From Nostoc commune NIES-4072 (GTDB taxonomy: Bacteria > Cyanobacteriota > Cyanobacteriia > Cyanobacteriales > Nostocaceae): a DNA stretch of 49,814 bases. The notes beneath the pieces are model-generated. The model had not been told where the DNA came from and did no database searches. It was given only the letters and a program-made list of their open reading frames with translations. Position numbers and translations under genes: made by a program. Location: positions 566,941 through 616,754 of the forward strand of contig NZ_BDUD01000001.1 in assembly GCF_003113895.1 (NCBI RefSeq). The letters are read 5' to 3'. This document shows positions 18,748 through 26,579 of the stretch, one piece after another (the first letter of the stretch is position 1; every line of letters starts with the position of its first letter).

Positions 18748-19245
18748 TTAATACTCTCTAAGTTGAATCTCATCAGGATTAATACCGAAAATATTTCTCA
18801 AATTTCCTATAGGTTCATCTTGATAAGTTTCAAAGTTAATCTCATTTATTTGTTTGATTTTAATGTTTCTGCCATATATAAAACCCAAATTAAAATTTAT
18901 TAAATCTAATGATGAGAATTTGTATGGATATGGATATATAAATTTAGCAAAAATTTTATAAATCAATAAATGTAGTTGATTAGTCTTTAAGTCATTACCC
19001 ATTGTAAATCCAATTACAAAAGCTTCATCTTGAGGAGAAATACCTCTACCTAAAAGTATGTGAATATAATCATGATGGCGCAGACTAATTTTTCCGGGTA
19101 ATGCTAATGGACTATTAGGGTTCTCTAGTAACCAAATTACAAAAGGAATTTTTGGTTTATGTAAACTAAATATTACTGCATGTACTTTTGTTAAATTCAT
19201 TTTAGCTATGTCTAGTTGAAAATTTTCATCTAAATCAAAAGCCAT
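18748..19245 (-). CDS. Coq4-like small protein
   Basis: A 165-residue protein starting MAFDLDENFQLD at ATG 19245; TTG 19263 would add six residues. It carries RHHDYIHILLGRGISPQDEAF, which fits HDxxH-x11-E, the metal-binding signature of COQ4 proteins. In eukaryotes COQ4 acts in ubiquinone synthesis; cyanobacteria make plastoquinone instead, and known cyanobacterial members bind prenyl lipids. The rest (IYKIFAKFIYPYPYKFSSLDLINFNLGFIYGRNI) is aromatic-rich, in keeping with a lipid-binding helical fold. It is the first gene of a likely two-gene operon with a histidine kinase. Assignment rests on the motif alone, so the lipid role is inference. Confidence 0.6.
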   Translation of the reverse strand: MAFDLDENFQLDIAKMNLTKVHAVIFSLHKPKIPFVIWLLENPNSPLALPGKISLRHHDYIHILLGRGISPQDEAFVIGFTMGNDLKTNQLHLLIYKIFAKFIYPYPYKFSSLDLINFNLGFIYGRNIKIKQINEINFETYQDEPIGNLRNIFGINPDEIQLREY

Positions 19246-19445
19246 ATTCTTACTTGTAACCAAATAACTAACTTAGTAGTATTTGTTTTTACTCTGATTT
19301 GTCTATATTTACTCATAAAATTATTTTTATTTTTATAATTAAGTATAATAAAATCTATTTTCTATAAAGTTGCAGTATTATTACTGAATTTAGAGTATGG
19401 GCAAATGCATTTAAATGAGGAATCATCGACTGATGAAGTGTCATT

Positions 19446-19478
19446 GCGATCGCTCATGCAAAACTCCATAACCGCCTA
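19446..19478. repeat. Duplicated fragment of the nitrilase-like coding sequence
   Basis: The 33 bases here match 21550-21583 inside the nitrilase-like gene apart from one substitution and a one-base gap (shared GCTCATGCAAAACTC and AACCGCCTA). It lies in the spacer downstream of the NmrA-like gene. It may be a relic of a former gene copy or a short duplication seeded at a HIP1 site. Confidence 0.5.
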
Positions 19479-19501
19479 CTTTTGCCACAGTATACTTCCG
19501 A

Positions 19502-20431
19502 TTACAGGCTTTCGTAGGTAAGTTGCGTATTTGCCCAGTTGGTTTCTGCCAAAAATTCCCTAAATGTGGTCAGAATTCCAGGAAACTCCTCTTCTCGTAA
19601 ATGCTGGACATCGGCTTGATAACCTTGCTTGCGATACCACTGAATCAAATCGAACAGTTCCTTTTGCAACAAGAGTAAGAAAATCCAGGCTGGTGTCTCT
19701 TTGTAGACAACTTTCATCCCCTGCGCTTGGGAGAATGCCTGTGCCATTTCAAGAGGAGTTAGCACATCGCCAGCTAGCTCAATTTCTTGACCAATATACT
19801 TGATGGGATGTTTAATTATGTAAGCAGCAACGCGCCCCATGTCCTTCGTTGTAATTAGATGAAGGCGCTTGTCTGGTTGAATGGAAAATGGGAAACTACC
19901 TTTAAGGATGGAAGGTCGCGTGTACTTCTTCCAAAACTCCTCCATAAACAAGCAAGCTCGCAACATGGTAGTCGGTAAGCCAGCTTCTTTGAGAATTTTC
20001 TCTACTTGATACTTTTGCTCTATGCGGGGGATTCCTGAATTCCTATCCGCCCCACCTGCGGAATTGTAGACAAAGTGCTTAATGTCAGCCTGTTTAGCTA
20101 CTTGTGCAACTCGCCTTGCTCTCTCCACCTCTAGCGGGTCAATTTTAGCGGAGTCCGCAGAAGTAGCGTGGCAGTAAACAGCCGAAATTCCTGTAAAGGC
20201 TTCTATGAGGGAGGCTTCATCGTCGAGGTTGGCTTTTACCAGTTCAACTCCAGCATCGTTGAGTTTTGCAAGAGTTGGACGATTAAGATCAATTTCTCTA
20301 GTGATAACTCGCAGGTTGGTAACTTTCTGTTCCAGAAATCCCTTAACGACATTTCCACCTGTGCCGCCAGTAACTCCGATGAGTAAAACTTTATCAGTGT
20401 TTGACTCTGTGCGATCGGGGAAATTTGACAT
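19502..20431 (-). CDS. NmrA-like NAD(P)-binding protein (atypical SDR)
   Basis: A 309-residue Rossmann-fold protein. The dinucleotide loop is VLLIGVTGGTGGNVVKGFL near the N-terminus, followed by VYCHATSAD, the FVYNSAGGADR strand and PTTMLRACLFMEEFWKKY, all typical of the NmrA/HSCARG branch of SDRs. These proteins reduce small substrates or sense the NADP redox state; the substrate cannot be read from the sequence. The usual SDR Tyr-x3-Lys is not evident. It is divergent from the RCCR-like gene across a spacer of about 200 bp. Confidence 0.85.
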   Translation of the reverse strand: MSNFPDRTESNTDKVLLIGVTGGTGGNVVKGFLEQKVTNLRVITREIDLNRPTLAKLNDAGVELVKANLDDEASLIEAFTGISAVYCHATSADSAKIDPLEVERARRVAQVAKQADIKHFVYNSAGGADRNSGIPRIEQKYQVEKILKEAGLPTTMLRACLFMEEFWKKYTRPSILKGSFPFSIQPDKRLHLITTKDMGRVAAYIIKHPIKYIGQEIELAGDVLTPLEMAQAFSQAQGMKVVYKETPAWIFLLLLQKELFDLIQWYRKQGYQADVQHLREEEFPGILTTFREFLAETNWANTQLTYESL

Positions 20432-20629
20432 TCTCTCTTCTACCTGGAATTATTTATTTAAACTAAGTTTATCCAAAGACAAGAAAAGCAAACAATAATT
20501 CCACGCCATTTACAGTTGTTCTAGCTCAGTGGAAGATTTAACGAATAATTCTGACAGAAGCTAGATGCTGGTTTTTTGCTTTTATATTATGTTTGTTTGC
20601 ATTCTTATCTAAAAGGGTACATACAAACA

Positions 20630-21394
20630 GTGTTTGAGCAGCAACCTAATGTAGATAGTACAGCCTTATTTAACCAGTTGTGGGGCTTAACAAATGAACT
20701 CCGTGAGAAAATAGACGCTCGTTTTGAATTACATTCAGATCCGTCTACCAAGAACTTTCAAAACTACTCTGCTTTAGTTGGAGAAGCGCACGGTTCGCTC
20801 AATACTTTTTCTGGGCCAGAAATTGATTGGCTGGTGCATTCATGGCTGCGCGAACCTAAATCAGGCTTTTGCAATATGCACCTAACTGTTTGGCTCAAGT
20901 CTCAGATTCGTGTTCCTCATTTGGCTGTTGTCTTTGCCACGGTTCCAGAACTATTCTTTTTTATAGATTACGTCCCTCGCAGTGATCTATTCACTGACCT
21001 AGACTATTTGGATCGTTACTACGAACCTGTAAACCAGACATATTTGGCGTTTCTGGAAGATTCACGTTTTCAGCAGTATATTAGCAAAACGCTGTATATT
21101 CGTCAGGTACAATCCCATACTAGTTTGTGTTATACCAGCCCAGTTACAGAGGAGACACTAGCTCGCGTCCACACGGTAGCGCATGAGATGATAGATCGTT
21201 GGCTAGGTTGGGTAGATGAAGCTGAACCAGTACCAGAATCCAAGCGGGCTGCTTTATCTGAGCGTGATTTATTTGTGCGCCGCACTGTTGCTGAACGTGA
21301 CCCAGACAACAAAATCGCTGTGCGGCTATTTGGGGCAGAAATGACAGATAAACTTGTACGATCGCTCTGGGGTGGCGTAGGCGTTCCGTCGTAG
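20630..21394 (+). CDS. Red chlorophyll catabolite reductase-like protein
   Basis: About 254 residues if started at GTG 20630 (MFEQQPNVDSTALFNQLW), with AAAAGGG 15-20 bases upstream; TTG 20576 would add 18 residues. The order AHGSLNTFSGPEIDWLVHSWLRE, ...PELFFFIDYVPRSDLFTDLDYLDRYYE, and a C-terminal ERDLFVRRTVAERDPDN..LFGAEM matches my memory of plant RCC reductase (a ferredoxin-dependent bilin reductase fold). In plants RCCR reduces an open tetrapyrrole from chlorophyll breakdown; the cyanobacterial substrate is unknown. The last residues (GGVGVPS) are read from a degenerate dispersed palindromic repeat at 21373-21401, so the natural C-terminus has been replaced or trimmed. It precedes the nitrilase-like gene on the same strand. 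Confidence 0.75.
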   Translation: MFEQQPNVDSTALFNQLWGLTNELREKIDARFELHSDPSTKNFQNYSALVGEAHGSLNTFSGPEIDWLVHSWLREPKSGFCNMHLTVWLKSQIRVPHLAVVFATVPELFFFIDYVPRSDLFTDLDYLDRYYEPVNQTYLAFLEDSRFQQYISKTLYIRQVQSHTSLCYTSPVTEETLARVHTVAHEMIDRWLGWVDEAEPVPESKRAALSERDLFVRRTVAERDPDNKIAVRLFGAEMTDKLVRSLWGGVGVPS

Positions 21395-21463
21395 GCATCG
21401 CATTTTATAAAATTAGTTATTAGTAATTAGTCATTAGTCATTTGTTATGACTTTCAATGCCCC

Positions 21464-22498
21464 ATGCCCATTAATCCAGAATCGTACCGCGCTTTAGCAC
21501 TGCAAGTTACCTGTCATGCAGTCAACCAAACAAATGATTCCCAACAAGCGCGATCGCTCATGCAAAACTCTATCAACCGCCTAGCGCAACAAATTGCTGC
21601 CAGTATCGCTTTCATCGGCTTCGATTGTCGTTTAATTGTACTGCCTGAATATTTCCTCACAGGTTTTCCGATGGGAGATACTTTAGCAGGATGGGCAGAA
21701 AAAGCTTGTATAGAAATGGCTGGTGCTGAGTATGAAGCCCTTGGTAAAATCGCCCAAAAGCATAAAATCTTTTTAGCTGGTAACGCCTACGAAGTTGACC
21801 CCAACTTCCCCGGATTGTACTTCCAAAGCTGCTTTATTCTTGACCCTTCTGGCTCAATCGTCTTGCGATATCGGCGGCTAAATTCTTTATTTGCTCCCAC
21901 ACCCCATGATGTTTGGGATAAATATCTTGACTGCTATGGTTTAGAGGGAGTTTTTCCCGTAGCCAAAACGGAGATCGGTAATTTGGCAGCTTTAGCATCA
22001 GAAGAAATTTTGTATCCAGAAGTGGCGCGGTGTCTGGCAATGCGAGGAGCAGAGGTTTTTGTCCATTCCACCTCGGAAGTATACAACAAAAACCTCACAC
22101 CTAAAGACGCAGCAAAAATTACTCGCGCCGTCGAAAATATGGCTTATGTAGTTTCAGCTAATACCGCAGGCATCGCTAATATTGCTATCCCCATTGCTTC
22201 GGCTGATGGTGGTTCTAAAATCATTGACCATCGCGGAATCGTTTTAGCAGAAACAGGTGCAGGTGAAAGTATGGCAGCATTTGCAGAGATTGATTTAGGA
22301 GCATTACGCCGCGATCGCCGCAGACCAGGGTTAAATAATTTACTTTCACGCCAACGATTTGAACTCTACGCCGAAAGTTATTGCCAATCATACTTTTACC
22401 CCGCTAATACTATGCTGGAAGGAGAAGTAGACCGCAAACACTTCCTCCAAACGCAGCAAGCCACCATTGAGCGGTTAGCCAAACTGGGAATTATTTGA
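21464..22498 (+). CDS. Nitrilase-fold protein lacking catalytic Cys and Lys
   Basis: A 344-residue member of the carbon-nitrogen hydrolase superfamily. The first catalytic residue, Glu62, is present (LIVLPEYFLTG). Where the Lys of the YRK motif is expected the protein has YRRLN (Arg138), and where the nucleophilic Cys is expected it has LASEEILYPE (Ser179). By family knowledge Glu-Lys-Cys is required for amide or nitrile hydrolysis, so this protein either is a non-hydrolytic relative or uses different chemistry. The rest of the fold is complete, so it is not simply decayed. It is co-directional with the RCCR-like and aldehyde dehydrogenase genes. Confidence 0.85.
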   Translation: MPINPESYRALALQVTCHAVNQTNDSQQARSLMQNSINRLAQQIAASIAFIGFDCRLIVLPEYFLTGFPMGDTLAGWAEKACIEMAGAEYEALGKIAQKHKIFLAGNAYEVDPNFPGLYFQSCFILDPSGSIVLRYRRLNSLFAPTPHDVWDKYLDCYGLEGVFPVAKTEIGNLAALASEEILYPEVARCLAMRGAEVFVHSTSEVYNKNLTPKDAAKITRAVENMAYVVSANTAGIANIAIPIASADGGSKIIDHRGIVLAETGAGESMAAFAEIDLGALRRDRRRPGLNNLLSRQRFELYAESYCQSYFYPANTMLEGEVDRKHFLQTQQATIERLAKLGII

Positions 22499-22501
22499 AT
22501 T

Positions 22502-22606
22502 TGGGAGTGGGGAGTAGGGAGTGGGGAGTACGGGAAGCAAGGGAAAAATAACTATTAATTATTGACAAATGACAAATGACCAATGACAAATGACAAATGA
22601 CAAATC
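22502..22606. repeat. Short tandem repeats running into the aldehyde dehydrogenase start
   Basis: Two repeat tracts: a GGGAGTGGGGAGTA-type tract at about 22502-22533, then heptamers of the TGACAAA type from about 22562 to 22605. The presumed ATG at 22597 lies inside the last heptamer. Heptameric repeats of this sort are a hallmark of heterocystous cyanobacteria. Changes in copy number would move the start relative to any upstream signal; no normal ribosome site is seen. Confidence 0.75.
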
Positions 22607-24015
22607 CAATAGAAGTCCGCAATCCTCGAACTGGCAAATTTGACTACGTAATTATCCCGCCGCCTCTCAGGCTGCTGGCACAGCAATGTAAGCGTACCCG
22701 CAGAGCGCAAGTTCGCTGGCAGCAACTGGGTTTAGACGGGAGAATTGAAGCCTTACAGCAGTGGAAGGAAGCGATATTATCAAGGCGCGATCGCTTGACG
22801 GAAGCTTTGGTAAATGATACAGGAAGATTATCGACCTCAGTATTAGAAATAGACTCCTTCCTCTCTAGCATTGATCGCTGGTGTAAGTTAGCGCCGGAAT
22901 TGCTACAAGACTCTGCCAAAAACACAGCAATTCCATTTATCGCTTTGCAACAAACATCCGTTCCTTATCCCCTAGTTGGGGTTATTAGCCCGTGGAATTT
23001 TCCACTGTTACTGTCAACTATTGATACCATTCCGGCATTATTGGCAGGTTGTGCTGTCATTGTTAAACCCAGTGAAATTGCTCCCCGCTTCGTAGCACCC
23101 CTGAAAATAGCACTCAGCGCCGTTCCTGAATTGCGCGATGTTTTAACTTTTGTTGAAGGAGCTGGCGAAACTGGATCTGCTTTGATTGACAATGTAGATT
23201 TGGTGTGCTTTACAGGCAGTGTAGCAACGGGGCGAAAAGTAGCAGAAGCGGCTGCTAAACGGTTTATTCCGGCTTTTTTGGAATTGGGAGGAAAAGACCC
23301 TGCGATCGTTTTAGAATCAGCCAATTTAGAATTAGCAACCTCAGCAATATTGTGGGGTTCCGTCGTCAACACCGGACAGTCATGCTTATCAATTGAGCGA
23401 ATTTATGTTGCTGAATCGATATTTGAAAAGTTTTACCATCAATTAGTAGCCAAAGCTTATCGCCTTCAACTAGCCTACCCCACAGTCGAAAGTGGAGAAA
23501 TTGGCCCCATCATTGCCGAAAAACAAGCAGCAATTATTAGCGACCATCTCCTAGATGCAGTGGAAAAGGGAGCAGTAATTCACTGCGGCGGTGTAATTGA
23601 AGACTTAGGTGGAGGTTGGTGGTGTCGTCCGACAGTTCTCACGCAGGTTAATCATTCCATGAAAGTGATGACCGAAGAAACTTTCGGCCCCATTATGCCA
23701 ATAATGCCTTTTTCCAAACTAGAAGAAGCAGTGTCTTTAGCGAACGACTCAATTTATGGATTGAGTGCTGCTGTCTTTGCCTCGGAAGCCGAAGCCTTAG
23801 AAGTTGCTCAACAGATAGATGCGGGTGGTATTAGTATCAACGATGCTGGACTAACTGCCATCATGCATGAAGGAGAAAAAAACGCCTTCAAATTCTCCGG
23901 TTTGGGAGGGTCACGCATGGGTGCTGCGGCGCTGAAACGGTTCATGCGAAAAAAAGCTATTTTGATCAAAACTAACGATACTAATGACCCTTGGTGGTTT
24001 GGGAATGGGGAGTGA
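22597..24015 (+). CDS. Aldehyde dehydrogenase family protein
   Basis: A 472-residue NAD(P)-dependent aldehyde dehydrogenase. Visible are the cofactor-site segments GVISPWNFPLLL, KPSE and FTGSVATGR, the general base Glu229 in LELGGKDPA and the catalytic Cys263 in NTGQSCLSIERIYV. Length and motif spacing are normal, so it should be active; the aldehyde is not predictable. It follows the nitrilase-like gene, separated by short tandem repeats that include its start codon. TnpB element sequence begins about 20 bp after its stop. Confidence 0.92.
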   Translation: MTNPIEVRNPRTGKFDYVIIPPPLRLLAQQCKRTRRAQVRWQQLGLDGRIEALQQWKEAILSRRDRLTEALVNDTGRLSTSVLEIDSFLSSIDRWCKLAPELLQDSAKNTAIPFIALQQTSVPYPLVGVISPWNFPLLLSTIDTIPALLAGCAVIVKPSEIAPRFVAPLKIALSAVPELRDVLTFVEGAGETGSALIDNVDLVCFTGSVATGRKVAEAAAKRFIPAFLELGGKDPAIVLESANLELATSAILWGSVVNTGQSCLSIERIYVAESIFEKFYHQLVAKAYRLQLAYPTVESGEIGPIIAEKQAAIISDHLLDAVEKGAVIHCGGVIEDLGGGWWCRPTVLTQVNHSMKVMTEETFGPIMPIMPFSKLEEAVSLANDSIYGLSAAVFASEAEALEVAQQIDAGGISINDAGLTAIMHEGEKNAFKFSGLGGSRMGAAALKRFMRKKAILIKTNDTNDPWWFGNGE

Positions 24016-24233
24016 CCAATGCCATCATCACCTATTCCCGCAAGCAGGCTCACACTGAACCTGTACTCAGGTCAGTGTTGAGAGGAATTGCGGGTTAAAA
24101 ACGAAACGTTCCCCGACTAATAACAACCGCAGGTTGTTCAGGGAGTGGGAACAGTTGAGTTTTTAACAAATAAATCTTTGATGCAACACGACTATTTTAA
24201 TGTATTATGTTCATATGTGATTAGGTCGAAGTC

Positions 24234-25427
24234 ATGGAACAAGTGCTGACGCTAGTTTGCAAACTCAACCCCTCTCAAAAACAAGTAGAAGAAATTGAAT
24301 TGGTATTAAAGGCTTTTGCTGATGCGTGTAACTATGCCAATCAGAAAGTTAAGCCTCAGATAACCAGTAAGACGACTATTCAAAATATGGTCTATAACGA
24401 GATTCGTGCTTTGTTTGGATTAAGCGCAAATTTAGCTGTTCGTGCTTGCGCCAGAGTTGGAGCTAATCGCAAAACTGCCAAACTAAAAGACAAACAAGTT
24501 TTAACATTCAAGCCAACATCGGCTGATTATGATGCCAGAATTTTCTCATTTAGAGAAAAAGACTGGACTGTTAGCTTGACTTTAATGAACGGCAGGGAAC
24601 ACATTAAAATTGATATTGGTAATTATCAAAGAGGTAAATTAAAAGGTAGAAAACCTACATCGGCACAGTTATGTAAGCATCGTGATGGCAACTACTACAT
24701 CCAGATCCAAATCAAAAATGAAGCACCAGAACCAATTAAATCGAGTAATGTAATTGGTGTTGATTTTGGACGCAGAGACATTGCTGTAACTAGCAATGGT
24801 GATAAGTGGGATGGAAAGCAAATCAACGATGTTAGAGACAAGTTTTCTAGAGTAAGAAGTTCTCTCCAGCATATTGCCACGAAAGGCACAAGGTCTACTC
24901 GCCGCAGGGCAAGACAGATTTTGCAACGGTTGTCGGGCAAGGAGAGAAGGTTTCAGCAATGGCTAAACCACAACATTAGCAAGTCCATTATTCAGGACGC
25001 ATTAAAAAATAATGCAGAAGTGGCAATTGAAGACTTAACAGGTATTCGTGAAAGAACTCTTCAATTGCCAAGAAGTAAAACAGAACGTAGACGTTCAAAT
25101 TCCTGGTCTTTCTATCAGTTAAGGTCTTTCTTAGAATACAAAGGTGTTCAGTTCGGAGTAGAGGTAGTTGCTGTCCCTCCAGCTTGGACAAGCCAAACTT
25201 GCCATCAATGTCTGCACATTGGATTGCGTTCTGACAAGCGTTTCAAATGTACTAATGAAGCTTGTTCTTGGAATGGTGACGCTGATTTAAACGGAGCAAA
25301 AAATATTGCTGCTATTGGGGTGAATTTTGTAAACTCGCCCAGAGGCTCGAACTGTTTGTGCTGTGAACTCAGTACGGATAGTTCAGGGCTACTAAAAGCC
25401 TACACTGACGCTTCGCGTACAGTGTAG
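24234..25427 (+). CDS. tnpB: TnpB (OrfB) RNA-guided nuclease of an IS200/IS605-type element
   Basis: A 397-residue TnpB. The RuvC-like active site looks complete: Asp177 (IGVDFGRRDIAV), Glu266 (VAIEDLTGIRER) and the aspartates of GDADLNGAKNIA (349-351). The zinc ribbon is present (TCHQC at 323-326, Cys339 and Cys344). By family knowledge TnpB uses an RNA from the element's right end to cut DNA and aid element retention. No transposase TnpA is nearby. The C-terminal tail (LLKAYTDASRTV) is encoded by the right-end hairpin. The intact reading frame contrasts with the decayed mobile DNA elsewhere in the window. Confidence 0.93.
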   Translation: MEQVLTLVCKLNPSQKQVEEIELVLKAFADACNYANQKVKPQITSKTTIQNMVYNEIRALFGLSANLAVRACARVGANRKTAKLKDKQVLTFKPTSADYDARIFSFREKDWTVSLTLMNGREHIKIDIGNYQRGKLKGRKPTSAQLCKHRDGNYYIQIQIKNEAPEPIKSSNVIGVDFGRRDIAVTSNGDKWDGKQINDVRDKFSRVRSSLQHIATKGTRSTRRRARQILQRLSGKERRFQQWLNHNISKSIIQDALKNNAEVAIEDLTGIRERTLQLPRSKTERRRSNSWSFYQLRSFLEYKGVQFGVEVVAVPPAWTSQTCHQCLHIGLRSDKRFKCTNEACSWNGDADLNGAKNIAAIGVNFVNSPRGSNCLCCELSTDSSGLLKAYTDASRTV

Positions 25428-25436
25428 GTAGTTTAC
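25300..25436 (+). ncRNA. Possible omega (right-end) RNA of the TnpB element
   Basis: In studied TnpB elements the guide RNA overlaps the 3' end of tnpB and ends at the element's right end, with the guide read from flanking DNA. The matching stretch here ends with the hairpin 25399-25428. The 5' limit is arbitrary. If made, the guide would be copied from the truncated PIN gene that follows. This is inference from family knowledge. Confidence 0.3.
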
Positions 25437-25437
25437 T

Positions 25438-25779
25438 CTTTACACTTCGGAGGCTGTTTTAGACGAAGTAGCTAAGGGAGATACAGCGATCGCCACTCAA
25501 CGATTGGAAATTTTGCAAGACTTTCCTTTATTGGCATTGAATCAAGCCGTACAAAGTTTAGCTATTCAATTCCTAACCCAGAGTAATCTGCCTCCGAAAG
25601 CAAAGGTAGACGCAATTCACATTGCCGCAGCAACCGTCCACGGCATGGATTATCTGTTAACGTGGAATTGTAAACATATTGCTAATGCTCAAATTCAGGG
25701 TAAGTTAGCCGAGATTAGCCTTGATTTTGGCTATGTATTGCCTATTCTTTGCACACCCAACGAACTAATGGGATATTAG
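25438..25779 (+). pseudogene. PIN-domain (VapC-like) toxin gene, 5' end missing
   Basis: The frame enters directly from the TnpB right end as LYTSEAVLDEVAKGDTAIATQRLEIL and continues to PTN-ELMGY. PIN features remain: EAVLDEV, KAKVDAIHIAAATVHGMDYLLTWNCKHIAN. The N-terminal 40-50 residues with the first catalytic Asp are gone, and the missing part is not found left of the element, so insertion came with a deletion, or the element lies at a rearrangement breakpoint. A restart at 25504 is possible but would lack part of the active site. The antitoxin gene follows after 3 bp. Confidence 0.8.
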
Positions 25780-25782
25780 GTC

Positions 25783-26010
25783 ATGTGGACAGATGAGATT
25801 GTCGAAGAGATCCACCAAATCCGTGAAGAGTATGCGAAGTCTTTCAACTATGATTTAGATGCAATATTTGCAGACCTACGTAAGAAGGAAGCAGAAAGCG
25901 GCAGAGAAGTCGTGAATTTATCGCGGAAGCCCGGTATAACAACACGTTGGAGTGGACGAGTTAAGGATATTTGTGGTGATACAACGGATACTAGCCACCG
26001 CTTAACTTAG
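25783..26010 (+). CDS. Probable antitoxin partner of the PIN toxin
   Basis: A 75-residue acidic protein, MWTDEIVEEIHQIREEYAKSFNYDLDAIFADLRKKEAESGREVVNL, of a kind found next to cyanobacterial PIN toxins (my recollection). The first 50 residues look normal; the last 25 (ITTRWSGRVKDICGDTTDTSHRLT) are unlike that family and may be read-through into unrelated DNA. It starts 3 bp after the toxin remnant, so it was part of a toxin-antitoxin operon, now an orphan antitoxin. Confidence 0.7.
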   Translation: MWTDEIVEEIHQIREEYAKSFNYDLDAIFADLRKKEAESGREVVNLSRKPGITTRWSGRVKDICGDTTDTSHRLT

Positions 26011-26031
26011 CCGTTAAAAGCCGATGAAAAA

Positions 26032-26061
26032 GGCGTAGGCGTAGCCCGCCGCAGGCATCGC
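26032..26061. repeat. Dispersed palindromic repeat, family R1
   Basis: A 30-bp copy starting GGCGTAGGCGTAGCCC and ending GGCATCGC. Near-identical copies are at 7358-7387 (inside a gene) and 26407-26436; degenerate copies are at 21373-21401 and about 35739-35764. The copies at 26032 and 26407 share about 15 further bases (TTGGAAGAAAACGG), so that pair arose by a larger local duplication. Confidence 0.8.
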
Positions 26062-26086
26062 TTGGAAGAAAACGGTAGTGAAAGTG

Positions 26087-26317
26087 ATGCAAGCAAAACT
26101 CCAAGAGCAACTTTCCCCCCATGATGCCGAAGTTATTTTAGGATGCTTACCTGAACAAATTCGTGCCGCTCTAATTGCTCGCGCTACTGAAATTGAATAT
26201 CCAATCGAAGCAGTTATTGAGATGGCGTTCACGTAGTGTCTCTGAAAGAGAATCGCAAGTTTTCTCGACACAGAGGCGTTGGGTTTTGCAGATTGCAAGC
26301 CAGGGCGTGGACAATAA
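26087..26317 (+). pseudogene. Small conserved gene broken by a 24-bp repeat inserted in a HIP1 site
   Basis: From ATG 26087 the frame reads MQAKLQEQLSPHDAEVILG..IEYPIEAVIEMA, then FT-stop-CL-stop-KR, then IASFLDTEALGFADCKPGRGQ and TAA at 26315-26317. Removing the 24 bases 26228-26251 rejoins GCG with ATCGC as a perfect GCGATCGC site and restores a 68-residue protein ending LGFADCKPGRG, a tail I recall from small cyanobacterial proteins. The insert resembles the repeat at 36190-36210 and 38309-38340. Function of the original gene is unknown. Confidence 0.75.
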
Positions 26318-26579
26318 AAGCGTAAACTGGCGATCGCAGGCGGCGGGACTGATGAAAGATATTAGTGTGGATACACAAGAACATTATAAACCGACGAGAC
26401 GATAAACGCGTAGGCGTAGCCCACAGCAGGCATCGCTTGGAAGAAAAACGGAATTCGTTATGCTTCGCGTCAAGTTATGCCAGCGATGATTAAAGCCTCT
26501 TTGACAACCTTCTCCACTCCCTACTCATAATATGCGAACATAATTAAGTTGTAGCTGACTACCTGCACAGAGATTTAAA
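26318..26579. other. Spacer with a second R1 repeat copy
   Basis: Contains the R1 copy at 26407-26436 with its TTGGAAGAAAAACGG extension, and otherwise no recognisable gene. It separates two gene remnants, so the whole interval from 25.4 to 26.8 kb appears to be decaying DNA. Confidence 0.5.

Larger units (their letters stand above)
24035..25436 (+). mobile_element. TnpB-only IS200/IS605-type element
   Basis: Left end: nested hairpins with CCCGCAA (24037-24043) pairing with TTGCGGG (24088-24094), then a second one around AACAACCgcaGGTTGTT. Right end: CCTACACTG (25399-25407) pairs with CAGTGTAGG (25420-25428), followed by GTGTAGGTAGTTTAC ending at 25436. There are no terminal inverted repeats, as expected for this family, and no TnpA gene. 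The same right-end sequence recurs at 38344-38358. A PIN-domain gene lacking its 5' part begins right after the right end. Boundaries are accurate to a few bases at best. Confidence 0.7.
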
